NCBI GenBank assembly: GCA_015680685.1
Contig: MNCI01033329.1
Location: 9,731 to 73,730, forward strand
Length of the DNA: 64,000 bases
Reading direction: 5' to 3'
Origin: Gnetum montanum
Lineage: Eukaryota; Streptophyta; Gnetopsida; Gnetales; Gnetaceae
Each line of letters starts with the position of its first letter. The first letter of the stretch is position 1. Under the pieces are notes generated by a model that searched no databases, was not told the DNA's origin, and saw only the letters and a list, made by a program, of their open reading frames with translations. Positions 1 to 11,960 of this stretch are shown one piece after another. A program made the translations under genes and the position numbers.

Positions 1-493
1 TATTTTTTGTTATTTATTTTTTATCATTTAAATGCTTTATTAGTTCACTAAATCTCTCTCAACCCTTCTCTCCTAGTTAAGTGCATTTAGTACAATTGCT
101 TCGGGCACGTGCGTTACACTTGGTAATCCCAACGACGAATAGCGTTTGGTAATCCCAAAAGGTTGCATTAGTTCAAGGTGTGAACGGTAAGTGGGAATAG
201 ATACTGATGCTAGGTTAATTAAGGCTTAGTTAGTTAAAGTTAGTTAATTAGTCTCTTCACCTTTTACCTCATTAGCATAGGCGATAAAACATAAAAGATA
301 TAAAAATCACATACCTTAGACTTACTCAACCATACAATCGTGAAAATTACAAGTAAGTCTGAGAAGAAAATGAACGATTAACCTTAAGTGTTCCATAAGG
401 TGTGTAGGCACTCAGTCTACGGTGTTCGAATGGATCACGTGTGTAACACTCGTATTCGTATGGTTGAGTGTAGGGGTACCTCACCACTCATCA
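1..493 (+). repeat. 5' LTR of Athila-like element A (cut by window start)
   Basis: This stretch matches 6200-6706 closely over its whole length, so the two are the direct LTR repeats of one element. It ends in CATCA, the inverted complement of the TGATG that opens the 3' copy. The first roughly 350 bases of the LTR, including the promoter, lie outside the window. Because the left flank is missing, the target-site duplication cannot be checked. Confidence 0.9.
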
Positions 494-513
494 TTGGTTT
501 CATTGCCAGGGAC
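494..513 (+). promoter_or_regulatory. Primer-binding site of element A, tRNA-Asp type
   Basis: Directly after the LTR end lies TTGGTTTCATTGCCAGGGAC. It aligns with the complement of the tRNA-Asp 3' end used by Athila and Tat elements (TGGCGCCGTTGCCGGGGA). Of the five mismatches over 18 positions, four are C-to-T or G-to-A changes, the signature of cytosine methylation decay. It is the start site for minus-strand cDNA synthesis. An initiator-Met site fits less well. Confidence 0.7.
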
Positions 514-637
514 TAAGTTGTTTGTGCACTAAGTAGAACATAGGAAATCATCCACATCATTGGGAAGCTTAAACAAACCATTAGGGTTAATCAAACAAAA
601 TTTAAACAAAGGGTAATAGCACATCGAATAAGACACA

Positions 638-2560
638 ATGTCTTCTTCTTTGAACAAGAGCACTTCACTGCTTGGGGATCACACAAGAGACAGTCAGCGG
701 GATAACATACATAACCTAGATCTGCTTGTGGGATATATTGGGTAGTGTATACTCATCACAATGAGTATATATCCAATTTTACCTTCTATCCTCCATCAGG
801 ACAAACAACTACATTGGCGAGACTTGCAAGGTAACATAGTGTTACCCCTAGATCAAGCAGTCCCTAACATGCTCCTTTGTGCTCTTCCATAGATAGGCAT
901 GATGGAATTATATCCTGAATACACTGCAGAAGATTATGACATAAGGGATTACCATCCCAAAGTAGCGTAATGTCTAAGGGACTTGAGGAAGGAGAGCCAC
1001 CATACATTGTTGAAGGGCAAAGGGGTCCCACACGTCCTAAGAAAAATTTGAGATGGTGAACCAATTATAACAGGTTCTCCATCAAATGATGTTCCCCCTC
1101 CTAACAATAGTGAGGAGGTGGGGTATTAGAACCTATGCTCCATGATACAGAATCCTGGTTCTGATCCCCATGAACACCAAGTGTTCACTGAGGGAACAAA
1201 AACACATGACAAGGATAGGCATTCAGATCGTCATCATGATTGGGGCCGTAGCCACCGAAGAGAAGGTAAGAAACATCGTCATGGTGATGGTTCTCCTTCT
1301 TCTTCCCATTCATAACATCATTCACCCTCTCCTTCCACATTAGGATGTAGTCACAAAGAGCACAATAGTGAGCATAAGGGTAAGCAAAATGAGAGACCTC
1401 GACGAGAGAGTCGAGAGCTAGGACAAGGGCATTCTAGAGAATCAAGGCATGAAAGAAGGGAAAGTAGGGAACCATGTAGGCATCATAGACGTCATGAAAG
1501 AGATGATCATGAAGAACCCCTACTTACCACCTAAAGTATGTTAGATATTACAGAGGCTTTGAGGATACCTACAAGGCACCAAAAAGACAGTTGGATTAAG
1601 AGACTAGACATGAATAATATCCCACGATTTGAGGGGGGATATGATGCTGATCCACAAAACCACTTACAGGCATTCCACGATGCCTATGCCTTGAAGAATA
1701 TCAGACACAAGTGGAATAAGTTAAATTTATTTCCTAGGACACTTATAATAGAAGCAAAAAGTTGGTACCATTCCTTAGAATCAGAAACTATTAGACGGTG
1801 GAGTACGATGCTAGAATTGTTTAACAATAAATACCAAACATACTCCAGAGTGTCCAAATTGCGTAAGAAGATACAAGGATGGAAGTAAGGTAATCATGAA
1901 CCCTTAGATGCTACCATGGATTGATATTATGCATTGCTACATCGTTGCCCGGGCCATGGTTATGCATAACAGGATGAGCTACACCACCTCATAGATGCAC
2001 TAAGACACAAAACTAGGAGAACCCTTGGGACATATGCCCAAGGGAGATTATCCGAACTTAGATCCCATGAATTTCATAGATTGTTGGAGCAAGTAGCTAA
2101 AGAAGAAGGGGAGCCATGGAAAAGAGAAAGTGTGGAAGAGTATAACCATGATCCTTACCTCTAAAAGAGGGAAGTGAGATTCTGTGATGAAGAGGATGAG
2201 TCACCACTCAAAGAGTTGGTGAATAGAAAAACCTTACCACTTTAGAAATTAACAACAGAAGTGTTAGCTAAGGTAGATGAAATATGGAGCTCCTTAGATA
2301 GTAAAATTGAAACTGTAGTAAATAGCGTAGAGGAGTCTGAGGAGGAATGAAGTAGTGACCATGACAAGAAAAAGCAGAGAGATTTAAGCCATGCACGTGA
2401 CAAGGGTAAGGGAAAAATGACTATCGCCGATGAGGTTGTGGATTCTGACATAGACAATGATGATGGATGTGAGATCTGCCAATATGACCATCCTAAGGGA
2501 TATTGCCCAATAATCTCACATCTGCAAGAGTCTAGGGTGTATGCACTTAACTAATGACTT
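638..2560 (+). pseudogene. gag: Gag of element A (broken)
   Basis: Gag builds the cytoplasmic virus-like particle. A start codon at 638 opens a short reading frame that soon meets stops; the same N-terminal region is recognisable in element B near 25.7 kb. Around 1170-1500 the translation is rich in His, Arg and Ser, possibly nucleic-acid binding. The longest open piece, 1538-1888 (116 codons), is a retrotransposon Gag core: it has the FEGGYDADPQNHLQAF stretch, then AKSWYHSL and a tryptophan-containing IRRW. Near 2470 a Cys-x2-Cys-x3-His-x4-Cys pattern (CEICQYDHPKGYC) resembles a knuckle. Several in-frame stops and shifts make it non-functional. Confidence 0.8.
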
Positions 2561-3640
2561 AACCAACAACAAGCACCCCATCGGTTACCTTATTCCCAAG
2601 GTAACCCAAGGAAGTTTCACCAACCGTTAACGTATTATCCAAGTGGAACTTTGCCGCAACCTATTGGGCAACACCAGCAGTGGAAACACCCACAGTCATG
2701 GGGGATGCCACCGTTGAGACAAAAATACCCTTACAAGCAACCAGACCTATATGGCTATTACGTGCAGTAGCCGGTTTCTCCAAGTGACTCTATCGGTCAT
2801 GCAACCCCACAACGTCACTACCAAGTTTGGAAGTATTTTAGGACTCCTTCTCCTCTGGAGACACACCATATGAATACCATCCTCCGAATACATCCACCAC
2901 TCTTACGCTAGTAGTTCTAATACCACCCGCTCCAACAATGCAAGGGGAACTTCCCACTCAATCGTAGCAACATAATGCTATAAGAGCTGTAAACCTTCAA
3001 CGTGCTACTAGTTCAGACAACTGTATGAAGAGAAGATCCTTTTTCAAAATGAAAACCCCAAACAAGCTCTCACAACCACAAGCAGTTGAGTCTGTGCATG
3101 CTCCTCCAACAAATAAGGCTTTGGAGCTCCCTTCAACCCAAAAATAGAGCTCAACATACATGGTTATGTTAACACATACCATTACCGACTGGATCAAGGT
3201 AGGCCACCTTCCTAGGAAACTCTCTAACCCTGGAAGCCCCTTAATCTATCTCTAAGTCACCAGGAACGAACCACGTAAGGCTCTTCTTGACTCAAGTTCT
3301 GAAGTCAACTTAATATCATGAGAAATGTATAAAGCCTGGAACCTGCCTCCACTCAAGAAGAGCAATATTCAACTAGAGTTGGCTAACTAGACCATCACCA
3401 TTCCCTTGGAATTGGTGGAGGACATCATTACCATTGTGTGTGGTTGGTCATACCCAGCTAATTTCCTAGTGATAGAAGTCAACAACAACAAAGGGGACTT
3501 CCAAATTATAATGGGAAAGGCATGGCTGAGTATAATAGATGCATGCCTAGGAATCCATGATCTTTCCTTGGAATATCTAAGGTAAACATATATGGAAATA
3601 TCGAGAAGAAGAAAGTTCCATGCATCACATATAGTGACTC
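2561..3640 (+). pseudogene. Gag C-terminus and aspartic protease of element A (broken)
   Basis: The first part encodes a Pro, Gln and Tyr-rich linker. The second part is the retropepsin that would cut the polyprotein. The active-site loop at 3289-3300 reads Asp-Ser-Ser-Ser, so the catalytic Asp is kept while the usual Gly is lost. Downstream come NLPPLKKSNI and later IIMGKAWLSI, the second conserved loop (ILGRPWL in relatives). The same protein in element B is open for 195 codons, which supports the assignment. A stop sits before the MYKA stretch and another within the LELAN stretch. Confidence 0.75.
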
Positions 3641-3967
3641 AGAGGGTGATGACATGGAGGAATGCTTAGCATCTCCTACATGCAACTGGTATGCCCAAGA
3701 AACTCAGATACAAAGGTTCCTGTATGTAGCAACCACACAACAAGAGAACACCCAGTGGTTGAAAGCTGATCAAGAGAGCAGCCCACCAACATGCATGGAA
3801 CGAACTGGGGGAACAACTTGCACCCATAACAAAAGCATAGATACATTGGAATATGAGCATCGCCAACTTCCAAACCTTAACCTAAAAACATCAATCGGGA
3901 GAAGTTTGACACTTCTAAAAAATTCAAATAGGTGTTCATTATTTCAGATCTCTCCCTTTCCATTCAA
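3641..3967 (+). pseudogene. Post-protease region of element A, next to a pol deletion
   Basis: This open stretch (3654-3995) corresponds to the C-terminal part of the element B protease ORF; both share the words QRxLYxA and QExTQWL. In B the next domains are reverse transcriptase, RNase H and integrase, but here the sequence passes into the post-integrase noncoding module at about 3968. So the whole enzymatic part of pol, roughly 3 kb by comparison with B, is missing. The exact deletion point lies between about 3890 and 3968. Confidence 0.7.
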
Positions 3968-5853
3968 TCATGGGGGAGATGGCCACCTATGCTAATCATT
4001 TGAGACCCTTAGTTCTTTTAATTTTTTGTTTTACATATTTTTTTTACAAATTTTTATTTTACAAATTTCTTTAACTTTTCTTGTTTTTGTTTTACAACAT
4101 TGTTCATACTTTTCCATTTCTTGTGTGTGTTATCCATCTTGTAAGTTTGTCATCCAATATGTGTTCTTAATGATGGTATGAACTATTTTTCTATTGGTTG
4201 CTAATGTTTGGTTTTTACCTTTAAGTTATGATGTTGATACTAAGGTATGGTTCTTTTGATATAGCAGGAAATAAGTTCACTTCATTCATACATCCATAAA
4301 TTTCTATGATCTCTCTTGACTTGGAAATGTACAATCCCTTTCCAAATAAAAGCTATCAACGAATCGGTGACTGGGCATTTCTCAAACTAAGGAAGGACTC
4401 AAGGATTGAAAAGGGTGTGGCTTCAAGGGAACTTGATGCATTTATGTTGGCCATTCTCTTGGGTTCTTGGATGTTTTCTTCTTGAGTTTTCTTACCATTT
4501 CAACATTACTCAATTATCAAGAAGCTAAGCAAATAAAAATAACAAAGTCTTTCCATGGTGTGGTTCTCATGCATAAACACATAAAAAAATAGTGAGAATT
4601 CAAAGCACACCCCTCATACGAAATAATCGTTTGGGTTACAAGAACTAGTTATGGAACTAAAATAAAAATGTTCCCTCTAACTAAGGCCCTTCTCGTTTCC
4701 CATTGTCTTCTCCTTCGTTTCGTCAGAATGGTGGTGACTCTTTGGAAAGGCATTCTTGTTACTTCAAGGGGATGGATTAGCCAAATGCATTAATGAGAAG
4801 TCACTGGATATGGTTTGTTTGAGGCTAGACTTGGAATAGGATCTACTAAGTCACATTAATCATTAACTACACAAGGGGCTGTACAACATCTTCTTATTGG
4901 GATTCCATTCCATTCTCTTCTCTCCATCCTTCTCTCCATTGTTCACCTCATTGTCGGTTGTATCATTAGTATATATTTTGGTTGATGCATTTTTTTATTT
5001 TTGGTAAATTATTGTGGTTAAGACTTTAACTCTTGTCCCAAATGACATTCCTAGAGCCTAAAGACTCTTCGAATATGGGTTTGTTAGGGAATTAAGGGCA
5101 TGAGCCTGCTTTGGGGAGGATCCATTGGCATTCCTATTTGGTGCATCAGTTAAATTCTTTCCCTTAACATTTTTGCAATCAACTTTATTTTTTTCATTTC
5201 CATCTTGACATCCATTTCATCGATGTTATAGTTGTCTTTTTCTCCATCTTTCTTGTTCTTTATTCTTTCTCCATTCTATCGCTACCAGAGGTTCGCTCTT
5301 AGTCATGGGGGTCCTGACCCAATTATTTTAATTTTAGTGTAACTCGTACATCTTTGGTAGTCACCACTATGATATCTCCAGATCAGTATCATCTAGACCA
5401 CAACCCAGCCAATGGACCTTTCACCAAAGCAAGGTATCAATTTCATTATGATTCATTTACCCTTTCTCATATAAGACTGTGTTGTATGTGCAAATGACAA
5501 TCATCCAACAATGGAATGGATCTGGAGGGAACACTTGGAATGGATCGGTGCTGAAGTAGCTATGTAAGGAGCAAGATCGATGGCGTGCTTATGGATAGAT
5601 AATGAAAGGTGCAATCTTGGCGTTGGTAGCAATAGAATTTTTCTCTTTTCTCTCTTCTCTCTCAGCTGCAAAATAAGGCCTAATGTCAAATCTATAAGGT
5701 GTTCACTCTTGTTGTCATGAACACCAATTTTTGTCATGTTCTGTAATGATGATCCATTCACATGTCATCGCATTCACCATTAGTTCCATTCAAGTTAATA
5801 ATACCATACCTTCCCAATATTTTGTAAGGAACACAAGGATGAGTTTTTACTTA
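3968..5853 (+). repeat. Noncoding 3' module of element A
   Basis: This begins with an internal polypurine tract (GGGGGAGATGG) and matches the minus strand of 18600-19640 in element B over several blocks. One example is the shared phrase AATTCAAAGCACACCCCT near 4596. No coding potential is visible on the sense strand; an antisense frame at 5501-5761 has no recognisable domain. Unlike in element B, no extra ORF follows before the LTR. Confidence 0.7.
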
Positions 5854-5854
5854 G

Positions 5855-5865
5855 TCATGGGGGTA
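5855..5865 (+). promoter_or_regulatory. Polypurine tract of element A
   Basis: The run CATGGGGGTA lies directly before the 3' LTR start. It primes plus-strand DNA synthesis. The same run, TCATGGGGGTA on the minus strand, precedes the LTR of element F at 53559-53570. Confidence 0.8.
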
Positions 5866-6706
5866 TGATGGGACACGATATCACATGGGCCGCAATATCA
5901 CATCCTCACTATGATATCACGTACGTGATGTATCATATGTGATATCACGTATGCGATATCGTAGTCAGCCGTGATTTCTATAAATAAGAAGCAGCTCTCC
6001 CTTGTTTCTTAGTTTAGTCCTAGACTGTAGTGAAACTCTAGCAGGTTTTCCTCTATAGAGATAGAATATTTTCCATGTGCCCGTAGTAGGAGTTACAAAG
6101 TGAACAGATCCTTATTTGAGAAAATATTGTACTTGAACACAAGTTTGTGTACAAAAATAAAGACAAACTTCTTGGATAAACCTTGCAGTGCATGGATTAA
6201 GCTAAATAGAACCTTATTTATTGTTATTTATTTTTAATGTTTAAATGCTTTATTAGTTGACTAAATCTCTCTCAACCCTTATCTCCTGGTTAAGTGCATT
6301 CAGTATGACAGCTTCGAGCACGTGCATTATGCTTGGTAATCCCAACAATGAATAGCGTTTGGTAATCCCAGAAGGTTGCATTGGATTAGGGTGTGAACGG
6401 TAAGTGGGAATGGATATTGATGCTAGGTTAATTAAGGCTTAGTTAGTTAAAGTTAGTTAATTAGTCTCTTCACCTTTTACCTCATTAGCATTGGCGATAA
6501 AACATAAAAGATATAAAAATCACATACCTCAGACTTACTTAACCATACAACTGTGACAATTACAAGTAAGTTTGGGAAGACAATGAACGATTAACCTTAA
6601 GTGTTCCATAAGGTGTGTAGGCACTTAGTCTATGAAGTTCGACCAGATTGTGCATGTAACGCTCGTATTCGTATGGTTGAGTGTAGGGGTACCTTGCCAC
6701 TCATCA
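5866..6706 (+). repeat. 3' LTR of element A
   Basis: An 841-bp LTR running from TGATGGG to CATCA. A cluster of GATATC palindromes with ACGTGAT neighbours fills 5870-5965, just upstream of the TATA box, where U3 enhancers sit. The second half repeats the sequence of 1-493. The flank after 6706 is CTATG; its partner at the other end is outside the window. Confidence 0.9.
5979..5986 (+). promoter_or_regulatory. TATA box in LTR of element A
   Basis: The string TATAAATA lies about 110 bp into the LTR. The same box is in the LTRs of B, F and G at matching sites, which argues that it is the real core promoter of the group. Confidence 0.7.
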
Positions 6707-7035
6707 CTATGAAAGAAAATTTTTGAGACTTTGAGCTTGGTGACTGTGCTTGGTCTAGGATTGAAAAAGAACACATTGTAAATTTCTTTTGATTAATAGA
6801 ATTACTTTGCCAGCTATGATTTAAGGCAAGTTTTCTAATAGATGTAGGCTAGCCAATTTGGCAAATGATCCATCTTAAAATCTTGGTATCAATTTACTCT
6901 TTTCTATGTATGCACTCTATTTTCTACATTAAGTTTATTTGGGGCTTTTAATTGGTCTTTCTACTAGTATTTTTTAAATCAAATTTTTATAATGCCATGA
7001 TTCATCCCCCTTCTCTTAGTGCCTTTAGCCTGATC
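6707..7035 (+). repeat. Tail of a copia-type LTR, + orientation
   Basis: This matches the reverse complement of 7041-7320; shared words include GATGTAGGCTAGC and ATTAAT next to GAATTACT. It is therefore a second, oppositely oriented copy of the end of the copia LTR found at 7041-8998. Element A appears to have inserted into it. The rest of this copy lies to the left, beyond element A. Confidence 0.55.
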
Positions 7036-8998
7036 CAAGAGGGGGAAATGTGGATGGATGTATCAGAGTTTAATAAAAAATATCAAATCAAGTGCAGATT
7101 GATAGAAGACCAGTAGAAAGTTCTAAATAGAGTTAACATAGAAAAATAGACCTCCTATGTAGAGAAGAGGAAATAGACACCAAGCTTTTAATGTGCTTCA
7201 GCTACTAGATTTGCTAGCCTACATCCACTATAAAACTCTCCCTAGATCCTAGGTAGTATAGTAATTTCATTAATTAAAACAAAGTTATAAGGATTTTTTT
7301 ACAATCCTAGATTGAGCACTATCACCCATCTTAAATAACAATATTCTACTTTCAAAGCATAGAGGAAGGGAAAATACTCTACCTTATCCCAAATGTAGAA
7401 ACTCAATTCCAAGCTCCTTGAGAAAAGAAAATAGAGCTGTTACATAAAAGATAAAAAGAGATAAGACAAAGTGAAGCATAGAAGAAGAAATTCTAGCTCA
7501 AGCATAAGGCCAAAACTAGAATCACAAGCTATGCCTAATAGCTTCAATTTATAGTGTTCATCTTTTTAAGCTATTTTCATAGCTATTCATTCTACCATTG
7601 TCAAATTGTTGAAGAAGCATGAGAGGAGGTAAGCTATAACCATTACAAGTCCATTGAAGGGTAGTTGAAGAAGATTTCATACTCATTACATCTAAGCTTT
7701 CATTATTGCACTTGGTATGAGCTTTAGATAAGCATTAATAGCTTAGCAGTCATTTCATCTTGGTGCTAATGGCTATTTCCTACAAAAATAACAAGCTATA
7801 CTAATACTAGAGAAAATAACTCTTTTAGCTTCAACTAATAACCCTTGTTCTCATTAATGGGGTTTAACTTTCTTTTGTAGTAGAATAGATTCTAGTTTCT
7901 TTTTGTATAATAACCCCTTAGATGTGTCATGATCTTTTCTAGTCTAGCTTTAAAAATTTAAAACCTAGTTCTAAACTTTGTTCTAGCTTTCCTTCTGCTT
8001 GGTCTAACATGGTAATGAGCTTTTTTAATGAAAATTGAAATCTTATGATTCTCATGATCTTTTTCCATTTTTAAATAGGCTTTCTTATGCACATGGTTAA
8101 GGAACTATTGTTGCATATGAAGTAACATTAATCTAGATGAAGAAATGAGCTTCATTTGTTTGCTTATGTGGTAGTGCTATTATGGTGATGCCAACATGGT
8201 AGATGAAACAACGTTGATCTAGATGAGGAACTGAGCTTCATTTGTTTGTTGATGTGGTAGTGTTGACATGGCAATATTAATGTTGTAGATGAAGTGTTTA
8301 GATGAGGTTTTACCATATTGAAAAAAAATGCACTCTCATTATTTTCTAGCTTTAATGAGCTCATATTTGAACTATCATGGGTTCCATTATCACTTTAGGT
8401 TATGTGTGTGAACCAAACACTTAACTTCCTTCTTAGGTAACTCAAGCTCATGTCTTTAATAGAGCTCACATTATTTAGATGATGATTTTTCATCTAGATG
8501 CAGTTTCTACTGATTTTGAATGTTGATGTGACATGTATGCTTGAACATTCTTTCCAAAACAAAGTAATTATTAATGGTTGAATAGCTTGATTTAAAGCAC
8601 ATGTGATCTAAGTTTTTTTAAGCTCAATCCCACTAAGTTTTTTAAAAAGGAAAAGTTAATGTGAAAAAGCTAAATTACATAATTTCATAGAACAAAGATC
8701 TTCTTCTAGAGTTGATTAAATAACTTATTTCCAAAGCTAACATGGTAGTGGGGTTTTATCATCTAAATGAAAAAGAGATCCAACTTTAATTCTAGTTTGA
8801 GTTGTCATTGGGTCCACCAACACTTATGCATGCAAAGCTCATATAGAGATGAAGTTTCCATCTAGATGGAAATTTTAGTTTCATGTAAATGTTGATGTGG
8901 CATAAAAAACACTTTGCTTGTAAATGTCAAGAGCTCAAATGTGTAAAATGAAAAACTGTACTTATAATCAAGAACCAAAACCAAGCTCAAAACATGCA
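7036..8998 (-). repeat. 3' LTR-like region of copia element H
   Basis: This lies downstream of the polypurine tract of element H and has no coding potential. It carries repeated phrases such as TCTAGATGA and CTACCACATCA. These phrases also fill 37.9-41.6 kb behind copia element C, so the stretch is part of the same family's LTR or 3' region. The low-coordinate end was placed at the centre of the inverted repeat near 7035 and is approximate. Confidence 0.5.
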
Positions 8999-9001
8999 AA
9001 A

Positions 9002-9016
9002 ATCTCCCCCTTTTTG
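9002..9016 (-). promoter_or_regulatory. Polypurine tract of copia element H
   Basis: The minus strand reads AAAAAGGGGGAGATT and is followed by a phrase, ATGTTTTGAGCTTGG, that recurs after element C near 37.83 kb. This is the expected priming site just upstream of a copia 3' LTR. Confidence 0.55.
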
Positions 9017-10341
9017 AGATTGGGAAAGCTTTTAAAATAAGCTATAATAAGGAAGAACAAGGAAAAAACATATATAGCCAAGCATATAGGAAAATCCTGA
9101 AGATCAAGCTCAGATTCATCTAAAAAAAATCAAACTTATCATACATATTATCTCAGCTTAACATACAGATACTAAATGAAGAACTTAGAAATCTTAAAAT
9201 AATACACATCAAGTTAAATAGGAGAATCATACAACTAGTAAAAACAAGTAAATAATCATCAATAACATGGCTCATACCAATTAATCTTAACATAGTTACA
9301 TCTAGTTATAAAAATCACCTTTAGTCAAAAAGTTAACAATACAACTTGCACTACAGATAGTGCATATCATAAAAATAGAAAAACCATCTATACTTTTAAA
9401 GGAAACAACTCATACATAATCAAGAAATAGCTTTTAAGAAACATATCATAGAAAATAGCTCATACATAATCACATCATATGTTTTCTAACATAACAACAT
9501 ATTCACAATCATATTACTTTATGAATGAAACATCTCCTCATATCTTTTCTCTCTCTTTTCATTAGAAGAAGGTGAAAGGAAGATCCTCTTGTTATTAAGT
9601 AAAATAAGCTCAAAACACATAGATAAACATAGGCAATAAAAACAAATAAGAGAAGAACATAAGAGATTTGTAGAAAAAAACTCTAATCCTATTGAGTAGT
9701 CAAGCTCAAGTAAAAAATTTAGTAATGAGAGAATAACTAGTCATAAACAGTGTATTCAAAAAGATAGAAGGCATAGAAAAGATCAAAGAACCAAGTAGCC
9801 ACTTAGAAGAATCATAGCTATGGATATTTATAAGATATTTTGGATGAATCAAGAGGATCTTAGAGAGCTTTAAAAAAAGCTAAGAAGAGTATAGGTTCAG
9901 AGGGATTAAGCATGAACAAACATTCAAGCTAGAATCGAGTATGAAAGAAAAAGGGAAGAGTGGAAATCCCAAGAAAAATTTAGTAAGAAGGTGGAAAGGA
10001 TTATGATGCAAAAATAGCCTAGAGTGTGAGAGATAGAGGCCTTTAACAAGTAGACCACCTAAAGAAAGGAGAGACTATACAGAGCAAGATATTGAGACTT
10101 TGTACTTCACCCATGACCTCTTAGAGTTACTACATCTTTTAGGTTTAGAGAAAAAAAATGTCATCCTATGGTTATGATCCATATGAGAGAATTCATGAAT
10201 CCATAGGATATGGCTATGAGGATTCAACAAACTCAGCATGTGCACTTGGTTCTTCTACTACATCTTGAAAGTATCCTACTCCTTTAGAATATAAACTTAC
10301 CTACTCCCCCTGAATAAAGCTCATTAGATTATAATAAAGCC
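9017..10341 (-). repeat. Noncoding 3' region of copia element H
   Basis: A long AT-rich stretch between the end of RNase H and the polypurine tract. Parts of it match the same region of element C; GATTAATTGGTATGAGC occurs at both places. A second purine run (CAGGGGGAGTAGG on the minus strand) sits near 10305. Long untranslated 3' regions with several purine tracts are known from Sirevirus-type copia elements. No open frame is seen. Confidence 0.5.
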
Positions 10342-11960
10342 TTAAATTAGTGCTAGGAATTTTAGAAGCTTATTTATGTTTGGGTAAGTAGTCATACCCA
10401 ACAATGTGTTTAGATATGGAAATCTCTCTCTATTTAATGCTTTTGTAAAAATATTTTCTCTTTGTTCTTTGGATGAAATATATGATAATTTTACTATTTG
10501 CAACTCTACTTGGTCTCTAAGAAAATGATATTTAATCTTAATATGTTTAGTTTTACCATGAAAAATAGGATTTCCAAAGATAAACATAGTAGTATTATTA
10601 TCATAATAAATAATTACTGGATTAGAAAATATTATGTTGAGAAGCTTTAATGCTTTCCTCTTCCAAAGAATTTGTGTACAATAGTGTGAGGTTGCAACAT
10701 ATTTAGCTTTATCTAATGATAATGCTATAGAGTTCTACTTTTTGCTTAACCATAATACAAGTCTATTACTAAGAAAATGGCAGTTTCCACAAGTAGATTT
10801 TTGATCATCTATATTTCTTTCCTAATCTATATTTGTATATGCTTGTAATTCAAAATTTTTTCTTTTTAGATATCAAAGGCCATAAATAGATGTGCCTTTT
10901 AGATATCATAAAATCGTTTTAGCTAAAATCAAGTGTGATTCTTTTGATTATGATTAATATATATAAATCAAGCTTATTTGAAAAGCTATTTTTGGTTTGA
11001 TGGTTGCAACATAATGTAAACTTCCCACAATGGATCTATATAGTGTAGCATCAATGTTTTTCCTATCTTCATCTTTGCAAACATGTATATCTTTGTTAAG
11101 AGTAGTTGCACATGTCTTAGCTTTTATCATGCCAACATGCTTAAGCATCTACTAAACATACTTTTTTTGTGAAATGAAGGTTCCATCATTAAGATGTTGA
11201 ATATGTAGACCTAGAAAATGAGATAACACTCCTATCATAGACATTTCAAACTTTGATTTCATAGATTCAATAAATTCCTTGCCCAAACATCAGCTTGTTC
11301 CTCCAAACATCATATTATCAACATAAATCTAAGAAACTAAAAACCCTATATTGTCCCTTTTAATATAAAGTGTACTATCCAAATAGGCTCTTAAATATCC
11401 ATTTTTAGCTAAACATGAATCAAGCTTGGCATAGCACATCCTAAGGGCTTCAAATCATTTGAAGCTTTGTATAGTTGATACACATGTTTTGGATTTTTAG
11501 TGTTAATGAACCCTTTAGGCTGTTCTATATATACTATCTCTTTTATTTTTCCATTTAGGAATGTAGACTTCACATCCATTTGGTAGAGCTTAAACCCTTA
11601 ATAAGTTACAAAAGCTAATAGCATTCGAATAGACTCCACTTTTGCAATTGAATCAAATGTATCTTGATAATTAGGCCCTTCTATTTGTGCAAATCCTTTT
11701 ACTACTAATATTTTCTTATTTCAAGATACTTCATTATGCTCATTTAGCTTTTTTCCAAAGACCTACTAAATTTCAATGACATTAACTCCTTTGGGCAATG
11801 GGACAAGCTCCCAAGTATAATTTTTTATAATTTTCTTCATTTCTTCATTCATGACATCCTTCTAGTACTCACATCCAGGAACTTCCCTAATAGTTAGAGG
11901 AATGGAAAATGTGACAACATAAGAATAAGTCATGATCCATTTTTTCAACTCTATTCCTTC
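10342..11960 (-). pseudogene. pol: Reverse transcriptase and RNase H of copia element H (broken)
   Basis: Translation on the minus strand gives copia RNase H phrases (QVELQIVKLSYISSKEQREN, FTKALN) and RT phrases (YRSIVGSLHYVA). The catalytic loop at 11314-11325 reads Tyr-Val-Asp-Asn; the second Asp of YVDD is lost by GAT to AAT, so the enzyme would be dead. The order IN, RT, RNase H defines Ty1/copia. At least four stops or shifts interrupt the frame. The corresponding part of element C is the closest relative in the window. Confidence 0.8.

Noticed and set aside
3666-3873. Two overlapping minus frames with Cys-rich translations
   Set aside because: They are antisense to the post-protease coding stretch of element A, which has a clear counterpart in element B.
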